Positions 17,494-25,401 of a stretch of 41,186 nucleotides of DNA are shown one piece after another. Both the position numbers and the translations under genes were made by a program. The number at the start of each line of letters is the position of its first letter. Within the stretch, counting starts at the first letter, position 1. The stretch is taken from assembly GCA_017994935.1 (NCBI GenBank), contig JAGOJU010000029.1, positions 1 through 41,186 of the forward strand, given 5' to 3'. The notes under the pieces were generated by a model. The model was not told where the DNA came from and ran no database searches. It saw only the letters and a program-made list of their open reading frames with translations. The DNA comes from Opitutaceae bacterium (GTDB lineage: Bacteria > Verrucomicrobiota > Verrucomicrobiia > Opitutales > Opitutaceae).

Positions 17494-18678
17494 ATGGCGA
17501 CCAAACGAAGCACCTCCCTCGACCGTGTCCTGGGGCGTCTCGACCAGCTCGACACCGTTAACCTGACAAACCTCGTGCAGCGCCTGGCGCGCGAACGGGG
17601 GTTGTTTGAGGACATCTTCAATACGCTTCAGGAAGGTATTCTGGTGATCGATACGGAAGGTACGATCATCTATGCCAATGCCTCCGCCCAACGCCTGATC
17701 GGGCTCGGTGCGGAGGACGAACTTGCCGGCAAGCTTCTCTGGCGCCTGGTGCCGGGACTGCGTCCCTCACTTGGCGCCTCCCTCGACGAGGATGCCGTGC
17801 TCCCGGTCATGGCGCGGGAGTTCGAACTGACGTATCCCTCACCGCGAACCGTCCGCCTCTACATGGTGCCTTTCAAGTCCGAGGTGAAATCGACAGCCGG
17901 AGGGCGGCGCTTTGCTGTGATTCTGAGCGATGTCACGCGCGACAAGGAAAGCACCGAGGAGCGCATCGAGAACGAGCGCACCTCGTCGATCCTGCTGCTG
18001 GCGGCGAGCGTGGCCCACGAGTTGGGAAACCCTCTGAATTCCCTCAATATTCATCTTCAGCTGATGGAGCGTCGCATCCGGAAGCTGAAATCGGCAAAGG
18101 ACAAGGAAACCGCCGCGTTGATGGAGTCCGTGACGGTGTGCCGTTCCGAGGTTCAGCGACTCGATGGCATCATTGCGAATTTTCTGGAGGCAATCCGTCC
18201 GCGCGCCCCGGATCTTGCGGAAACGAACCTGGCTGAAGTTCTGTCGGACGTCCTGCGATTCCAGCACAATGAGCTCGCGGACCGCGGCATCCAGGTCGAG
18301 GTGGACACGCCGGAGTCGCTCCCGCCTGTGATGGCGGACCGGAATCAGATCAAGCAGGTATTCTTCAACATCACCAAGAACGCCATGGAGGCGATGGCGC
18401 CGGGCGGTCATCTGCGAATCGCCGCGCGTGCGGACGACGAGTCGATCCATATCCGGTTTGCCGACACGGGCAGCGGCATCAGACAGGAGGACCTCGTAAG
18501 GCTTTTCCAGCCTTATCAGACGACTAAGCCAAGCGGTCACGGCCTGGGGCTCATGATTGTGCAGCGGATCCTTCGTGAGCACGGGGGACAGGTGGGACTC
18601 GAGAGCAAGGAGGGTGTTGGTACGGTCGTGGCGCTGCAGTTTCCCCGGAAGGACAGGCGGGTACGCATGTTGACCTGA
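17494..18678 (+). CDS. soluble PAS-domain histidine kinase (NtrB/AtoS-like)
   Basis: Predicted 394 residues from MATKRSTSLDRVLGRL. The frame is open to a GTG at 17377, but that stretch reads as non-coding. There is no signal peptide and no membrane span, so the sensor is cytoplasmic. After a short coiled N-terminus, a PAS domain covers about 40-150 (FNTLQEGILVIDTEG, IIYANASAQRLIG). HisKA follows with phosphoacceptor His175 in ASVAHELGNPLNSL, then HATPase with N box NITKNAMEAM (around 292-301), G1 FADTGSGI and G2 SGHGLGLMIV. The kinase is 95 bases upstream of an NtrC-type regulator on the same strand, so the two form a two-component pair. The signal sensed by the PAS domain is not visible. Confidence 0.92.
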   Translation: MATKRSTSLDRVLGRLDQLDTVNLTNLVQRLARERGLFEDIFNTLQEGILVIDTEGTIIYANASAQRLIGLGAEDELAGKLLWRLVPGLRPSLGASLDEDAVLPVMAREFELTYPSPRTVRLYMVPFKSEVKSTAGGRRFAVILSDVTRDKESTEERIENERTSSILLLAASVAHELGNPLNSLNIHLQLMERRIRKLKSAKDKETAALMESVTVCRSEVQRLDGIIANFLEAIRPRAPDLAETNLAEVLSDVLRFQHNELADRGIQVEVDTPESLPPVMADRNQIKQVFFNITKNAMEAMAPGGHLRIAARADDESIHIRFADTGSGIRQEDLVRLFQPYQTTKPSGHGLGLMIVQRILREHGGQVGLESKEGVGTVVALQFPRKDRRVRMLT

Positions 18679-18773
18679 TGGCGATCGGTGCAAGGGGGCC
18701 GTTGCCGGAATGCGCCAAATTTTCCCAACGCGCTTGACCGCGTCCAGCGGGGCGGAAAACTCACCCGGTCAAC

Positions 18774-20237
18774 ATGGTTCCAAGCGTTCTGATCGTCGAT
18801 GATGAGAAGCACACCCGCGAGGGCCTGCAGCAGGCGCTCGAGGAGCATTACGACGTGGCCGTGGCCAGCAATGCGGATGAGGCCTTCAACCTGATGGATG
18901 CCCAGGAATTCGATGTGATCCTGACGGACCTGCGTATGCCGGGAAAGAGCGGCATGAAGGTGATCGACAAGGCACTGTCGGTGCCAAACAGGCCCGCCGT
19001 GATCATGATGACCGCGTATGGCAACATCGATACGGCCGTGGAGGCGATGAAGCGCGGGGCGGTCGACTTCCTGACCAAGCCCGTCAACATCGAGCGACTG
19101 GAGATCCTCGTGCAGCGCGCGCTGAAGAGCAAGACGCTCGAGGTCGAGGTCAAGCAGCTGCATGAACGCCTGGACGAGAAGTTCAATGTCGAGGGCATCG
19201 TCGGGAATTCGCCTGCGCTGGAGAGTGTTATCAGCCGCGTGCGGCTGGTGGCGCCCTCACGCGCGACCATCCTGATTGAGGGCGAGAGTGGCACCGGGAA
19301 AGAGCTGATTGCGCAGGCGATCCACCAGATGAGTCCTCGTGCGAGGGCGCCCTTTGTTGCGGTGCATTGCGCGGCGCTGTCGGAGAGCCTGCTTGAAAGC
19401 GAAATTTTCGGACATGAACGCGGCGCCTTCACGGGTGCGACCGAGCGCCGCATCGGACGTTTCGAGGCTGCGGATGGAGGCACCCTTTTCCTCGACGAGA
19501 TCGGGGAGATTTCGCAGAGCACGCAGGTGAAACTCCTGCGTTTTCTGGAGACAAAGACGGTCGAGCGGGTGGGGGGCAACAAACCCCTCGAACTCGATGT
19601 GCGCCTCGTTGCGGCGACGAACCGCTCGCTCGAGGCGATGGTACGCGAGGGAAAATTTCGCGAGGATCTCTTTTTTCGGCTCAACGTCGTGCGCATCGCG
19701 CTGCCTCCCCTGCGGGAGCGCCAGCAGGATATTCCGCTCCTGCTCGCGCATTATCTGAAGCATTATGCGCAGGAGAATGGCTTCGGACTCCTCACGGTCG
19801 AGCCCGGGGCCATGCGGCATCTCCAGTCCTACTCCTGGCCTGGTAACATCAGGGAACTCAGGAACTTTGCGGAGAACATGGTGGTGCTTCATCATGCGGG
19901 CAAAGTGACCGAGTACGATCTCGAGCCCAGATTCCGGGGGGCCGCACCGGCCACCCTGCAGACCGGGGAGCACCGTCCGCCCTTCGCCGGCATGGGTTCG
20001 ACGAACCCCTCAGCCATTGGGGCTGGCGCTCCGAATCCGGGGCCTGCAGGCACAGGATGGCAGCCCGGGGTGGATCGGACGCTTTCGGTGGAGGAGAACG
20101 AAAAGCGACTCCTGCGTGAAGCGCTGATCAAGTCGCGCGGGAATCGCACAAAAGCCGCCAGACTGATGGGCGTCAGCCGGCGCACCCTCCATCGGAAGCT
20201 TTCGCAGTGGCCCGAGCTGGATGTCACGGACACCTAA
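18774..20237 (+). CDS. NtrC-family sigma-54-dependent response regulator
   Basis: Predicted 487 residues. The receiver has acidic pocket Asp9/Asp10 (LIVDDEK), phosphoacceptor Asp52 (ILTDLRMPG) and Lys102 (DFLTKPVN), all intact. The AAA+ domain has Walker A GESGTGKE (170-177), the sigma-54-contacting loop GAFTGA (217-222), Walker B with LFLDEIGE (Asp241, Glu242) and the R-finger region FREDLFFRLNV. The C-terminus is a Fis-type helix-turn-helix (NRTKAARLMGVSRRTLHRKL). It should open promoters of RNA polymerase carrying RpoN when phosphorylated by the adjacent kinase. A Pro/Gly-rich linker (about 393-425) joins AAA+ and DNA-binding parts. No clear -24/-12 target was found in the window. Confidence 0.95.
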   Translation: MVPSVLIVDDEKHTREGLQQALEEHYDVAVASNADEAFNLMDAQEFDVILTDLRMPGKSGMKVIDKALSVPNRPAVIMMTAYGNIDTAVEAMKRGAVDFLTKPVNIERLEILVQRALKSKTLEVEVKQLHERLDEKFNVEGIVGNSPALESVISRVRLVAPSRATILIEGESGTGKELIAQAIHQMSPRARAPFVAVHCAALSESLLESEIFGHERGAFTGATERRIGRFEAADGGTLFLDEIGEISQSTQVKLLRFLETKTVERVGGNKPLELDVRLVAATNRSLEAMVREGKFREDLFFRLNVVRIALPPLRERQQDIPLLLAHYLKHYAQENGFGLLTVEPGAMRHLQSYSWPGNIRELRNFAENMVVLHHAGKVTEYDLEPRFRGAAPATLQTGEHRPPFAGMGSTNPSAIGAGAPNPGPAGTGWQPGVDRTLSVEENEKRLLREALIKSRGNRTKAARLMGVSRRTLHRKLSQWPELDVTDT

Positions 20238-20274
20238 TGCGTTAGGAAGGCTTCGGTCGGTCTCAAAAAAGCTG

Positions 20275-20301
20275 TTGACGACGACCGGGTCACCGTATCT
20301 C
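20275..20301 (+). promoter_or_regulatory. putative promoter of tRNA-Gly
   Basis: A good -35 box TTGACG (20275-20280) is followed at 15 bases by TATCTC (20296-20301), a weak -10. The spacer is shorter than the ideal 17, but the position fits: initiation would fall just before the tRNA 5' end at 20316. No other promoter-like sequence is seen between the regulator stop and the tRNA. Confidence 0.4.
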
Positions 20302-20315
20302 TTCGCACCTCTCAC

Positions 20316-20391
<76 letters not shown>

Positions 20392-20402
20392 ATTTTCCAA
20401 AA

Positions 20403-20467
20403 CCTGCCGGTCAGCAGGCGTTGGCAGGAGACACGACAATCGGACTGGAGGGGCGCACTCCGTCGTG
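20403..20467. other. two hairpins downstream of tRNA-Gly
   Basis: CCTGCC/GGCAGG (20403-20428, 14-base loop) and CACGAC/GTCGTG (20432-20467) with an inner GGAG/CTCC follow the tRNA closely. No T run follows either, so a simple Rho-independent terminator is not supported. They could shape the tRNA 3' trailer or mark the end of its transcript. The rest of the gap to purE shows nothing recognisable. Confidence 0.25.
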
Positions 20468-20617
20468 CCCGGTTCGAAAAGACGCCAAGTAGTACCGATA
20501 GAGGGATCCGCAGATTCAGGGAGGCGGCGATCCCCTACGAGACAGATGCGTGATCCCTGAGCGGGCCGCCAGACTTAGGCGTTGGCAATCTCGTGTTTCC
20601 TTGGTGAATCTTTCGGC

Positions 20618-21106
20618 ATGACGAGTACTTCACCGAGCGTTGGCATCATCATGGGCAGTACATCGGACTGGGGGACGATGGAGCATGCGGCACAGATTCT
20701 CAGTCAGTTGGGCATCGCCTTTGAAAAGCGGGTGGTGAGTGCACACCGCACCCCGGAGCTGATGTTCGAATATGCGAAAACAGCGCAAAAGCGCGGCCTA
20801 AAAGTCATCATCGCAGGGGCGGGCGGTGCCGCGCATTTGCCAGGCATGACCGCCTCGCTCACGACGCTGCCGGTGCTTGGCGTGCCGGTCGAAAGCGCAA
20901 CGCTCAAGGGGGTCGATTCGCTCTACTCGATCGTTCAGATGCCCGGCGGGGTGCCCGTGGCCACGTTTGCGATCGGGAAGGCAGGCGCCATCAATGCGGC
21001 CCTCTTTGCGGCGTCCATCCTAGCCGGAACGGAACCGAGAATCGGGACGGCATTGGTGGAATTTCGCGCTGCACAGACGGAAAAGGTAAAGGCGGCATCG
21101 CTCTGA
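20618..21106 (+). CDS. purE: N5-carboxyaminoimidazole ribonucleotide mutase
   Basis: Predicted 162 residues, normal for class I PurE, which moves the carboxyl group from N5-CAIR to give CAIR in purine synthesis. The N-terminus is [18 protein letters not shown]. The [13 protein letters not shown] segment carries His43, the catalytic acid/base, and [15 protein letters not shown] forms the substrate loop with His73. A late [14 protein letters not shown] completes the family signature. The start ATG is 12 codons inside the open frame because the upstream residues are unlike any PurE N-terminus. The partner purK is not adjacent. No clear promoter or terminator was identified. Confidence 0.95.
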   Translation: MTSTSPSVGIIMGSTSDWGTMEHAAQILSQLGIAFEKRVVSAHRTPELMFEYAKTAQKRGLKVIIAGAGGAAHLPGMTASLTTLPVLGVPVESATLKGVDSLYSIVQMPGGVPVATFAIGKAGAINAALFAASILAGTEPRIGTALVEFRAAQTEKVKAASL

Positions 21107-21279
21107 TACCGAGGCACGGGCAGCTCAGAATACCAGCGCATATGCCATCCGAAAGGATGAGCAAATTCGCATCGCGCTCGCACGATTTTACGTCGCCGAA
21201 GTTTTTGTAGTTAGCGGACTTCAGAAAGCCCGGAGATTTTTGCTGGCGCTTGGCACCGTGTTCTGGGAGATTTGCGGGA

Positions 21280-22866
21280 ATGTCCATTAACACTTACGAC
21301 GAAGTCCCTTACCCAAGTTCATCCTTTCCTCAGACCCATCCCATCAAGCTGGCCACGATCGCCCGTTTGTTCGGCATGAGTCCAGCAAAGCCAGACAACT
21401 GCAATGTTCTGGAATTGGGCTGCGCGGATGGCGCGAATATCATTCCCTTTGCGCAGATGTATCCCGGCAGCACGTTTGTCGGTGTGGACCTTTCCGCCCG
21501 TCAGGTTGAAAGCGGCCAGAAGGCGATTGCGGAAGTCGGCCTGAAGAATGTCACGCTGCAGCACAAGAACATCCTCGATTTCGATGCCGAGGGGAAGAAG
21601 TTCGATTTCATCATTGTCCATGGCATCTTCAGCTGGGTACCTGAGGACGTTCGCAACAAGATCCTCGACATCTGCGACACCACGCTGACGGACAACGGCG
21701 TCGCCTACATCAGCTACAATGCGCTCCCCGGATGGCACATGCGCGGCATGATCCGCGACATGATGCTGTTCCACACGCAGCAATTCTCGGACATCCAGCA
21801 GCGCATCGGACAGTCCCGCGCGCTGGTCAAGTTCCTTGCTGAGTCAGTTCCCACGGAGAACAACCCCTATGGCCAGTTCCTGAAGAATGAACTGACCGCG
21901 ATGCAGGGCTGGGCGGATGGCTACCTTCGCCACGATTTCCTCGAAGAGGAGAACCGCGCGTTCTATTTCCACGATTTTGTCGAGACGGCTGCAAAGCACA
22001 ACCTGCAGTACCTGGGTGAGCCGGAACTCAGCTCAATGCTGGCGTCCAATTTCCCGCAGCAGGTTCAGGAGACCTTGAAGAAGGTTGGCCGCAACATCAT
22101 CGCGATGGAGCAGTACATGGATTTTCTGCGCAATCGCATGTTCCGCATGACGCTCCTCGTGAAGAAGGATGCGAAGCTGAACCGGGGCGTCGATGCCGGC
22201 ATTCTGAAAGAGTTCTTCATCGGAGCTCTTGCGCGTCCGACCAAGGAAGATGTCAACCTCCAGGCGGGCCAGAAGGAGGAGTTCCGCATGGCCTCCGGTG
22301 CAACGATCAGTTCGGACAGTGCGCTGGTGAAGGCCATCCTGGTGTCCCTGAATCAGGCGGGCCTGAATCATGTTTCCTTCGCCGAATTGATGGATGCCAT
22401 CCGCGGCCGTCTGAACCAGGGCGGTTCGGCAGTTCGCGAAGCGGGACACGAAGCCCGCGAGGAGGCCGTGATCGCCCAGCAGCTTCTGCTGCTCTACAGC
22501 CGCGGCCTCGTGGAGATCGTCGCGACTGCGCATCCGCTCACCACGCTCAAAAACGAAGGCAAGCTGAAGGCCACGGCCTATGCCCGCTATCAGGCTCTCA
22601 ATGAGCCCCGCCACGTCACGAATCTCCGTCATGTCTCGATCCGCATGGACGCCTTTGCGCGCCACGTCGTGTCCCTCATCGATGGCACGCGCGACGTCGA
22701 CCAGATTGCCGACGGGATGGCCGACAAGGTGAAGGCTGGCCTGTTCACGGTCCAGGAAGGCGGAAAGAATGTCACCGACACCGCGCAATTGAAGGCGCTC
22801 CTGATCCCTCGCATCAAGGTGGTGATCGCCCAGGTTTCGCAAATGGCATTCCTGCAATCCGCATAA
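21280..22866 (+). CDS. methyltransferase with MethyTransf_Reg domain (protein-lysine-methylase-like)
   Basis: Predicted 528 residues. The start is MSINTYDEVPYPSSSFPQTHP, where the D-x-x-P-Y-P-x-x-x-F pattern before the fold is typical of this family. The SAM-binding Rossmann core is at about 30-160: VLELGCADGANIIPFA (motif I), FVGVDLSARQV, FDFIIVHGIFSWVP and AYISYNALPGWH. A long regulatory region follows (about 190-350), then a C-terminal winged-helix-like region that reads out in HVSIRMDAFARHVVSLIDG. The same architecture is known in rickettsial outer-membrane-protein lysine methyltransferases and in many uncharacterised Gram-negative proteins. The target protein here is unknown. The codon use is high-quality and the gene is isolated, ending at a strong terminator. 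Confidence 0.88.
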   Translation: MSINTYDEVPYPSSSFPQTHPIKLATIARLFGMSPAKPDNCNVLELGCADGANIIPFAQMYPGSTFVGVDLSARQVESGQKAIAEVGLKNVTLQHKNILDFDAEGKKFDFIIVHGIFSWVPEDVRNKILDICDTTLTDNGVAYISYNALPGWHMRGMIRDMMLFHTQQFSDIQQRIGQSRALVKFLAESVPTENNPYGQFLKNELTAMQGWADGYLRHDFLEEENRAFYFHDFVETAAKHNLQYLGEPELSSMLASNFPQQVQETLKKVGRNIIAMEQYMDFLRNRMFRMTLLVKKDAKLNRGVDAGILKEFFIGALARPTKEDVNLQAGQKEEFRMASGATISSDSALVKAILVSLNQAGLNHVSFAELMDAIRGRLNQGGSAVREAGHEAREEAVIAQQLLLLYSRGLVEIVATAHPLTTLKNEGKLKATAYARYQALNEPRHVTNLRHVSIRMDAFARHVVSLIDGTRDVDQIADGMADKVKAGLFTVQEGGKNVTDTAQLKALLIPRIKVVIAQVSQMAFLQSA

Positions 22867-22890
22867 CCCTCGGTTTATTTTGATCTCTCG

Positions 22891-22925
22891 TCTCCGCCTC
22901 CCGAATCGGGGGCGGAGATTTTTTT
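22891..22925 (+). terminator. Rho-independent terminator after the methyltransferase
   Basis: TCTCCGCC (22891-22898) pairs perfectly with GGCGGAGA (22911-22918), with further inner pairs around a CGAATC-containing loop, and is followed directly by seven T residues (22919-22925). It lies 25 bases after the methyltransferase stop, so it ends that transcript. The downstream glycosyltransferase therefore must have its own promoter. Confidence 0.92.
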
Positions 22926-22969
22926 GTCGGCGAATCGGCGGAGGGAAGGCAATCTCCCGGGCTTCGCGC

Positions 22970-23830
22970 ATGGCAAGCTTCTCACTGGTCACACCTTCGC
23001 TGAATCAGGCCTCCTTCCTGCGGGCCGCCATCGAGAGTGTGCGCACCCAGGAGGGAGTTTCACTCGACTACCTCGTGCTGGATGGCGGCTCGACCGATGG
23101 CTCGCTTCAGATACTGGCGGAGTACGGCAGTGCGTTTCGCTGGCGCAGCGGACCGGATGGCGGGCAGGCGGCGGCAATCAACGCAGGGCTCAAGGAGTCG
23201 CACGGCGAAATCTGCGGCTATCTCAACAGTGATGATGTGCTGGCGCCGGGCGCGCTCGCCGCGGCGGCTGAGATCTTTGCGGAGCATCCTGAGGTCGACG
23301 TGGTTTATGGCGATGCCTCGTTCATCGATGTGAAGGGAGGCGAGACGCGTCCCTATCCCACGGTTCCGTTCGACTTCGAGGTCCTTGTTCAGCACTGCTT
23401 CATCTGTCAACCTGCAGCTTTCTGGCGACGCTCCGTGCATGAGCGATGGGGGTGGTTTGATCCGGTCTATGACAATGCCTTCGACTATGAATTCTGGCTC
23501 CGGCTTGCGACCCGGGGTGCCCGTTTCCTCCATGTTCCCATGATACTGGCAGGGTCACGTGAACATGCGGATACCAAGACGCAACGGCAGCGGCAGGCGA
23601 TATTCAGGGAAATCCGCAGAATGGAACTTCATCACCTCGGTTACTGCGGCCGCAACTGGTGGGAACAGGAGCTCCGATACCATCGGGATGAGGGAGGCGG
23701 CCGCCTGGGGCGGTTGTTGCCAGGAAAGAGGGATGAGCGTCTTTATCGATTGGCGTGGTGGCCTTATGTTTTCTGGCGAAGACGTCTCGGAGGTCCGCTG
23801 TTCCATTCTCCCGGGCATTGGCGGGCCTGA
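22970..23830 (+). CDS. GT2-family glycosyltransferase
   Basis: Predicted 286 residues. The start is MASFSLVTPSLNQASFLRAA, the usual first strand of a GT-A fold. The frame stays open to 22880 but would run through the terminator. Nucleotide-sugar site: YLVLDGGSTDGSLQIL, then SGPDGGQAAAINAGLKESHG and the DXD-like GYLNSDDVLAPG. Acceptor-side residues are in CQPAAFWRRSVHERWG and DYEFWLRLATRG. A C-terminal basic extension (RLGRLLPGKRDERL) lacks a membrane span. It should transfer a sugar to a polysaccharide or glycolipid at the inner face of the membrane, but no export or polymerase genes are adjacent. Confidence 0.9.
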   Translation: MASFSLVTPSLNQASFLRAAIESVRTQEGVSLDYLVLDGGSTDGSLQILAEYGSAFRWRSGPDGGQAAAINAGLKESHGEICGYLNSDDVLAPGALAAAAEIFAEHPEVDVVYGDASFIDVKGGETRPYPTVPFDFEVLVQHCFICQPAAFWRRSVHERWGWFDPVYDNAFDYEFWLRLATRGARFLHVPMILAGSREHADTKTQRQRQAIFREIRRMELHHLGYCGRNWWEQELRYHRDEGGGRLGRLLPGKRDERLYRLAWWPYVFWRRRLGGPLFHSPGHWRA

Positions 23831-23863
23831 GCACCTGATCGCGCGAACCTGAGAACTCATCCG

Positions 23864-24775
23864 GTGGAAATTTTCAATATTCTTGGGCCCATCTTCTTGC
23901 TCATCGCGTTGGGTGGGGCACTGCAGCGTGCAGGATTTTTTGACACCGGATTTCTGAGCGGCGCGAACAAGCTGACGTACTGGGTTGGTTTACCCGCACT
24001 CATTTTCATCAGTCTGATGAAGGCGGACCACGCCGACGTGAGCATGGGACGTCTTCTGCTGACGCTGGTGCTGGCGACGCTGTTGTCCTCCGGCCTCGCG
24101 TGGCTGACGGCGCGGGCCATCGGGGTGAAACAAGGAGTGGAGGGGACATGGGCGCAGGCTGCCTTCAGGGGCAATCTCACGTTCGTCGGCCTGCCTCTGA
24201 TCCTGACGACACCCGGGCTGCCGGTCACTGCGGCGATACTTACCCTTGCGCCGCTTCTGGTGATTTACAACGGACTTTCGGTGTCACTGCTTCTGCTGAG
24301 CCGTCATCGTGGTGCGGAGGGAATTGGGCGGATGCTGGCGAAGGAGATTGCCCGGAATCCGATTATTGTGGCGAGTCTGGCGGGGGGGGCTGCCTATCTG
24401 CTGGACCTCACGCTCTGGCTCCCCATCCACCGCAGCATCGACCTGATTTCCGGAATGGCGGTGCCTCTGGCATTGATCTGCATCGGCGGCGCACTGGTGC
24501 TCACGCCCCTGCGCGGAAACCGCCGGCTTGCGGTGTACGCCGCAATTTTCAAGACAGCCGTGTCACCACTCATCGGATACGGTGCAGGGCGCCTGGCTGG
24601 CCTGGGGCAGGGGGAACTGAAGGTGGTGCTGATCCTGATGGCCTGTCCGACCGCTGCGGCTTCCTATACGATGGTGAGGGAACTTGGCGGGGACGAAAAT
24701 GTCGCCGCGAGCTCCATCGTGATGAGCACGCTTCTTTCCATGGCATCGCTTTCCATCATACTGGCCGCGATGTAG
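23864..24775 (+). CDS. AEC-family (auxin efflux carrier-like) transporter
   Basis: Predicted 303 residues with a GTG start and about ten hydrophobic segments, as expected for this inner-membrane family. Characteristic segments are IFLLIALGGALQRAGFFD at the N-terminus, ANKLTYWVGLPALIFISL, FRGNLTFVGLPLILT (the conserved N-x-x-F/Y-x-G-L-P of the first half) and MACPTAAASYTMVRELGGD with the Pro-Thr pair of the second half. Members export or take up carboxylic acids such as malonate or malate. The substrate cannot be assigned. It follows the glycosyltransferase by 33 bases but no functional link is evident. Its stop is 7 bases from the end of the convergent 2OG-oxygenase gene. Confidence 0.9.
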   Translation: MEIFNILGPIFLLIALGGALQRAGFFDTGFLSGANKLTYWVGLPALIFISLMKADHADVSMGRLLLTLVLATLLSSGLAWLTARAIGVKQGVEGTWAQAAFRGNLTFVGLPLILTTPGLPVTAAILTLAPLLVIYNGLSVSLLLLSRHRGAEGIGRMLAKEIARNPIIVASLAGGAAYLLDLTLWLPIHRSIDLISGMAVPLALICIGGALVLTPLRGNRRLAVYAAIFKTAVSPLIGYGAGRLAGLGQGELKVVLILMACPTAAASYTMVRELGGDENVAASSIVMSTLLSMASLSIILAAM

Positions 24776-24782
24776 CGCGGAT

Positions 24783-25400
24783 TCAGGACCAGGCGAAATT
24801 GAAGCTGATGCTGATGCGTTCTGCCTCCGAGTTATTCTGCGCGACCTCATGCCGCAGCCAGCTTTCGAACAGGATCACGTTGCCTGCCTCCACCGGGTAG
24901 GTGACATGCGTCCGGTTGGCATTCCTTGCGTCCGGGCGTTTGGGTGGCGCAGCCATCAGCCGTGAAAGCCGGGGATCCTCGAACTTCAGCCCCGGACACG
25001 ACGGGGGAGTGACCACGTAGTATGTTCCGCTGATGAACGACAGCGGGTGCAGGTGCATCGAATGGGCCGCCGTGGGAGGCATGATGTTCACCCAGCAGTC
25101 TGTCATCGCGACCGTGCGCCCCCGCAGGTCCATGTCGAGTTCGCGGGCGAATGTCATCACGTGCCGGGTGAGCTTCCTTTCCAGTCCTTCGAAGGAACTG
25201 GAGAAACGATGCAGGGCGTTCAAAGACGCATAACTTGTGTAGCCGCCGGGGTAGTTTTTTGCGGACCACTTCCTCCCTGCGCTGTCAAAGGCCCGCAGCT
25301 GCCGACACTCCTCGGCAAGGTCGAGGTTCAGGCGCGCGATACCGCGGGGTTGAAGCGGCTCGCAGTAGACAAACGTGGAGAACCAGGCGCGGGTACCCAT
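24783..25400 (-). CDS. putative 2OG-Fe(II) oxygenase (2OG-FeII_Oxy_5 type)
   Basis: Predicted 205 residues. The core pattern of this family is clear: TDCWVNIMPPTAAHSMHLHP (the N-x-M/Y and H-x-H segment, His116 and His118), LSFISGTYYVVTPP, KFEDPR and the C-terminal GNVILFESWLRHEVAQN (His184) with ERISISFNFAW (Arg195 for the 2-oxoglutarate carboxylate). An acidic iron ligand between the histidines is not obvious, so the exact facial triad is open. Such proteins are expected to hydroxylate an unknown substrate using iron and 2-oxoglutarate. The ATG is 1 base after the stop of the upstream peptide transporter (TGA-C-ATG), so the two are very probably translated together. Confidence 0.75.
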   Translation of the reverse strand: MGTRAWFSTFVYCEPLQPRGIARLNLDLAEECRQLRAFDSAGRKWSAKNYPGGYTSYASLNALHRFSSSFEGLERKLTRHVMTFARELDMDLRGRTVAMTDCWVNIMPPTAAHSMHLHPLSFISGTYYVVTPPSCPGLKFEDPRLSRLMAAPPKRPDARNANRTHVTYPVEAGNVILFESWLRHEVAQNNSEAERISISFNFAWS

Positions 25401-25401
25401 G

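Noticed and set aside
21146..21159. CATCC-GAAA-GGATG stem with a tetraloop after purE as terminator.
   Set aside because: Only 5 bp and followed by an A-rich, not T-rich, segment.
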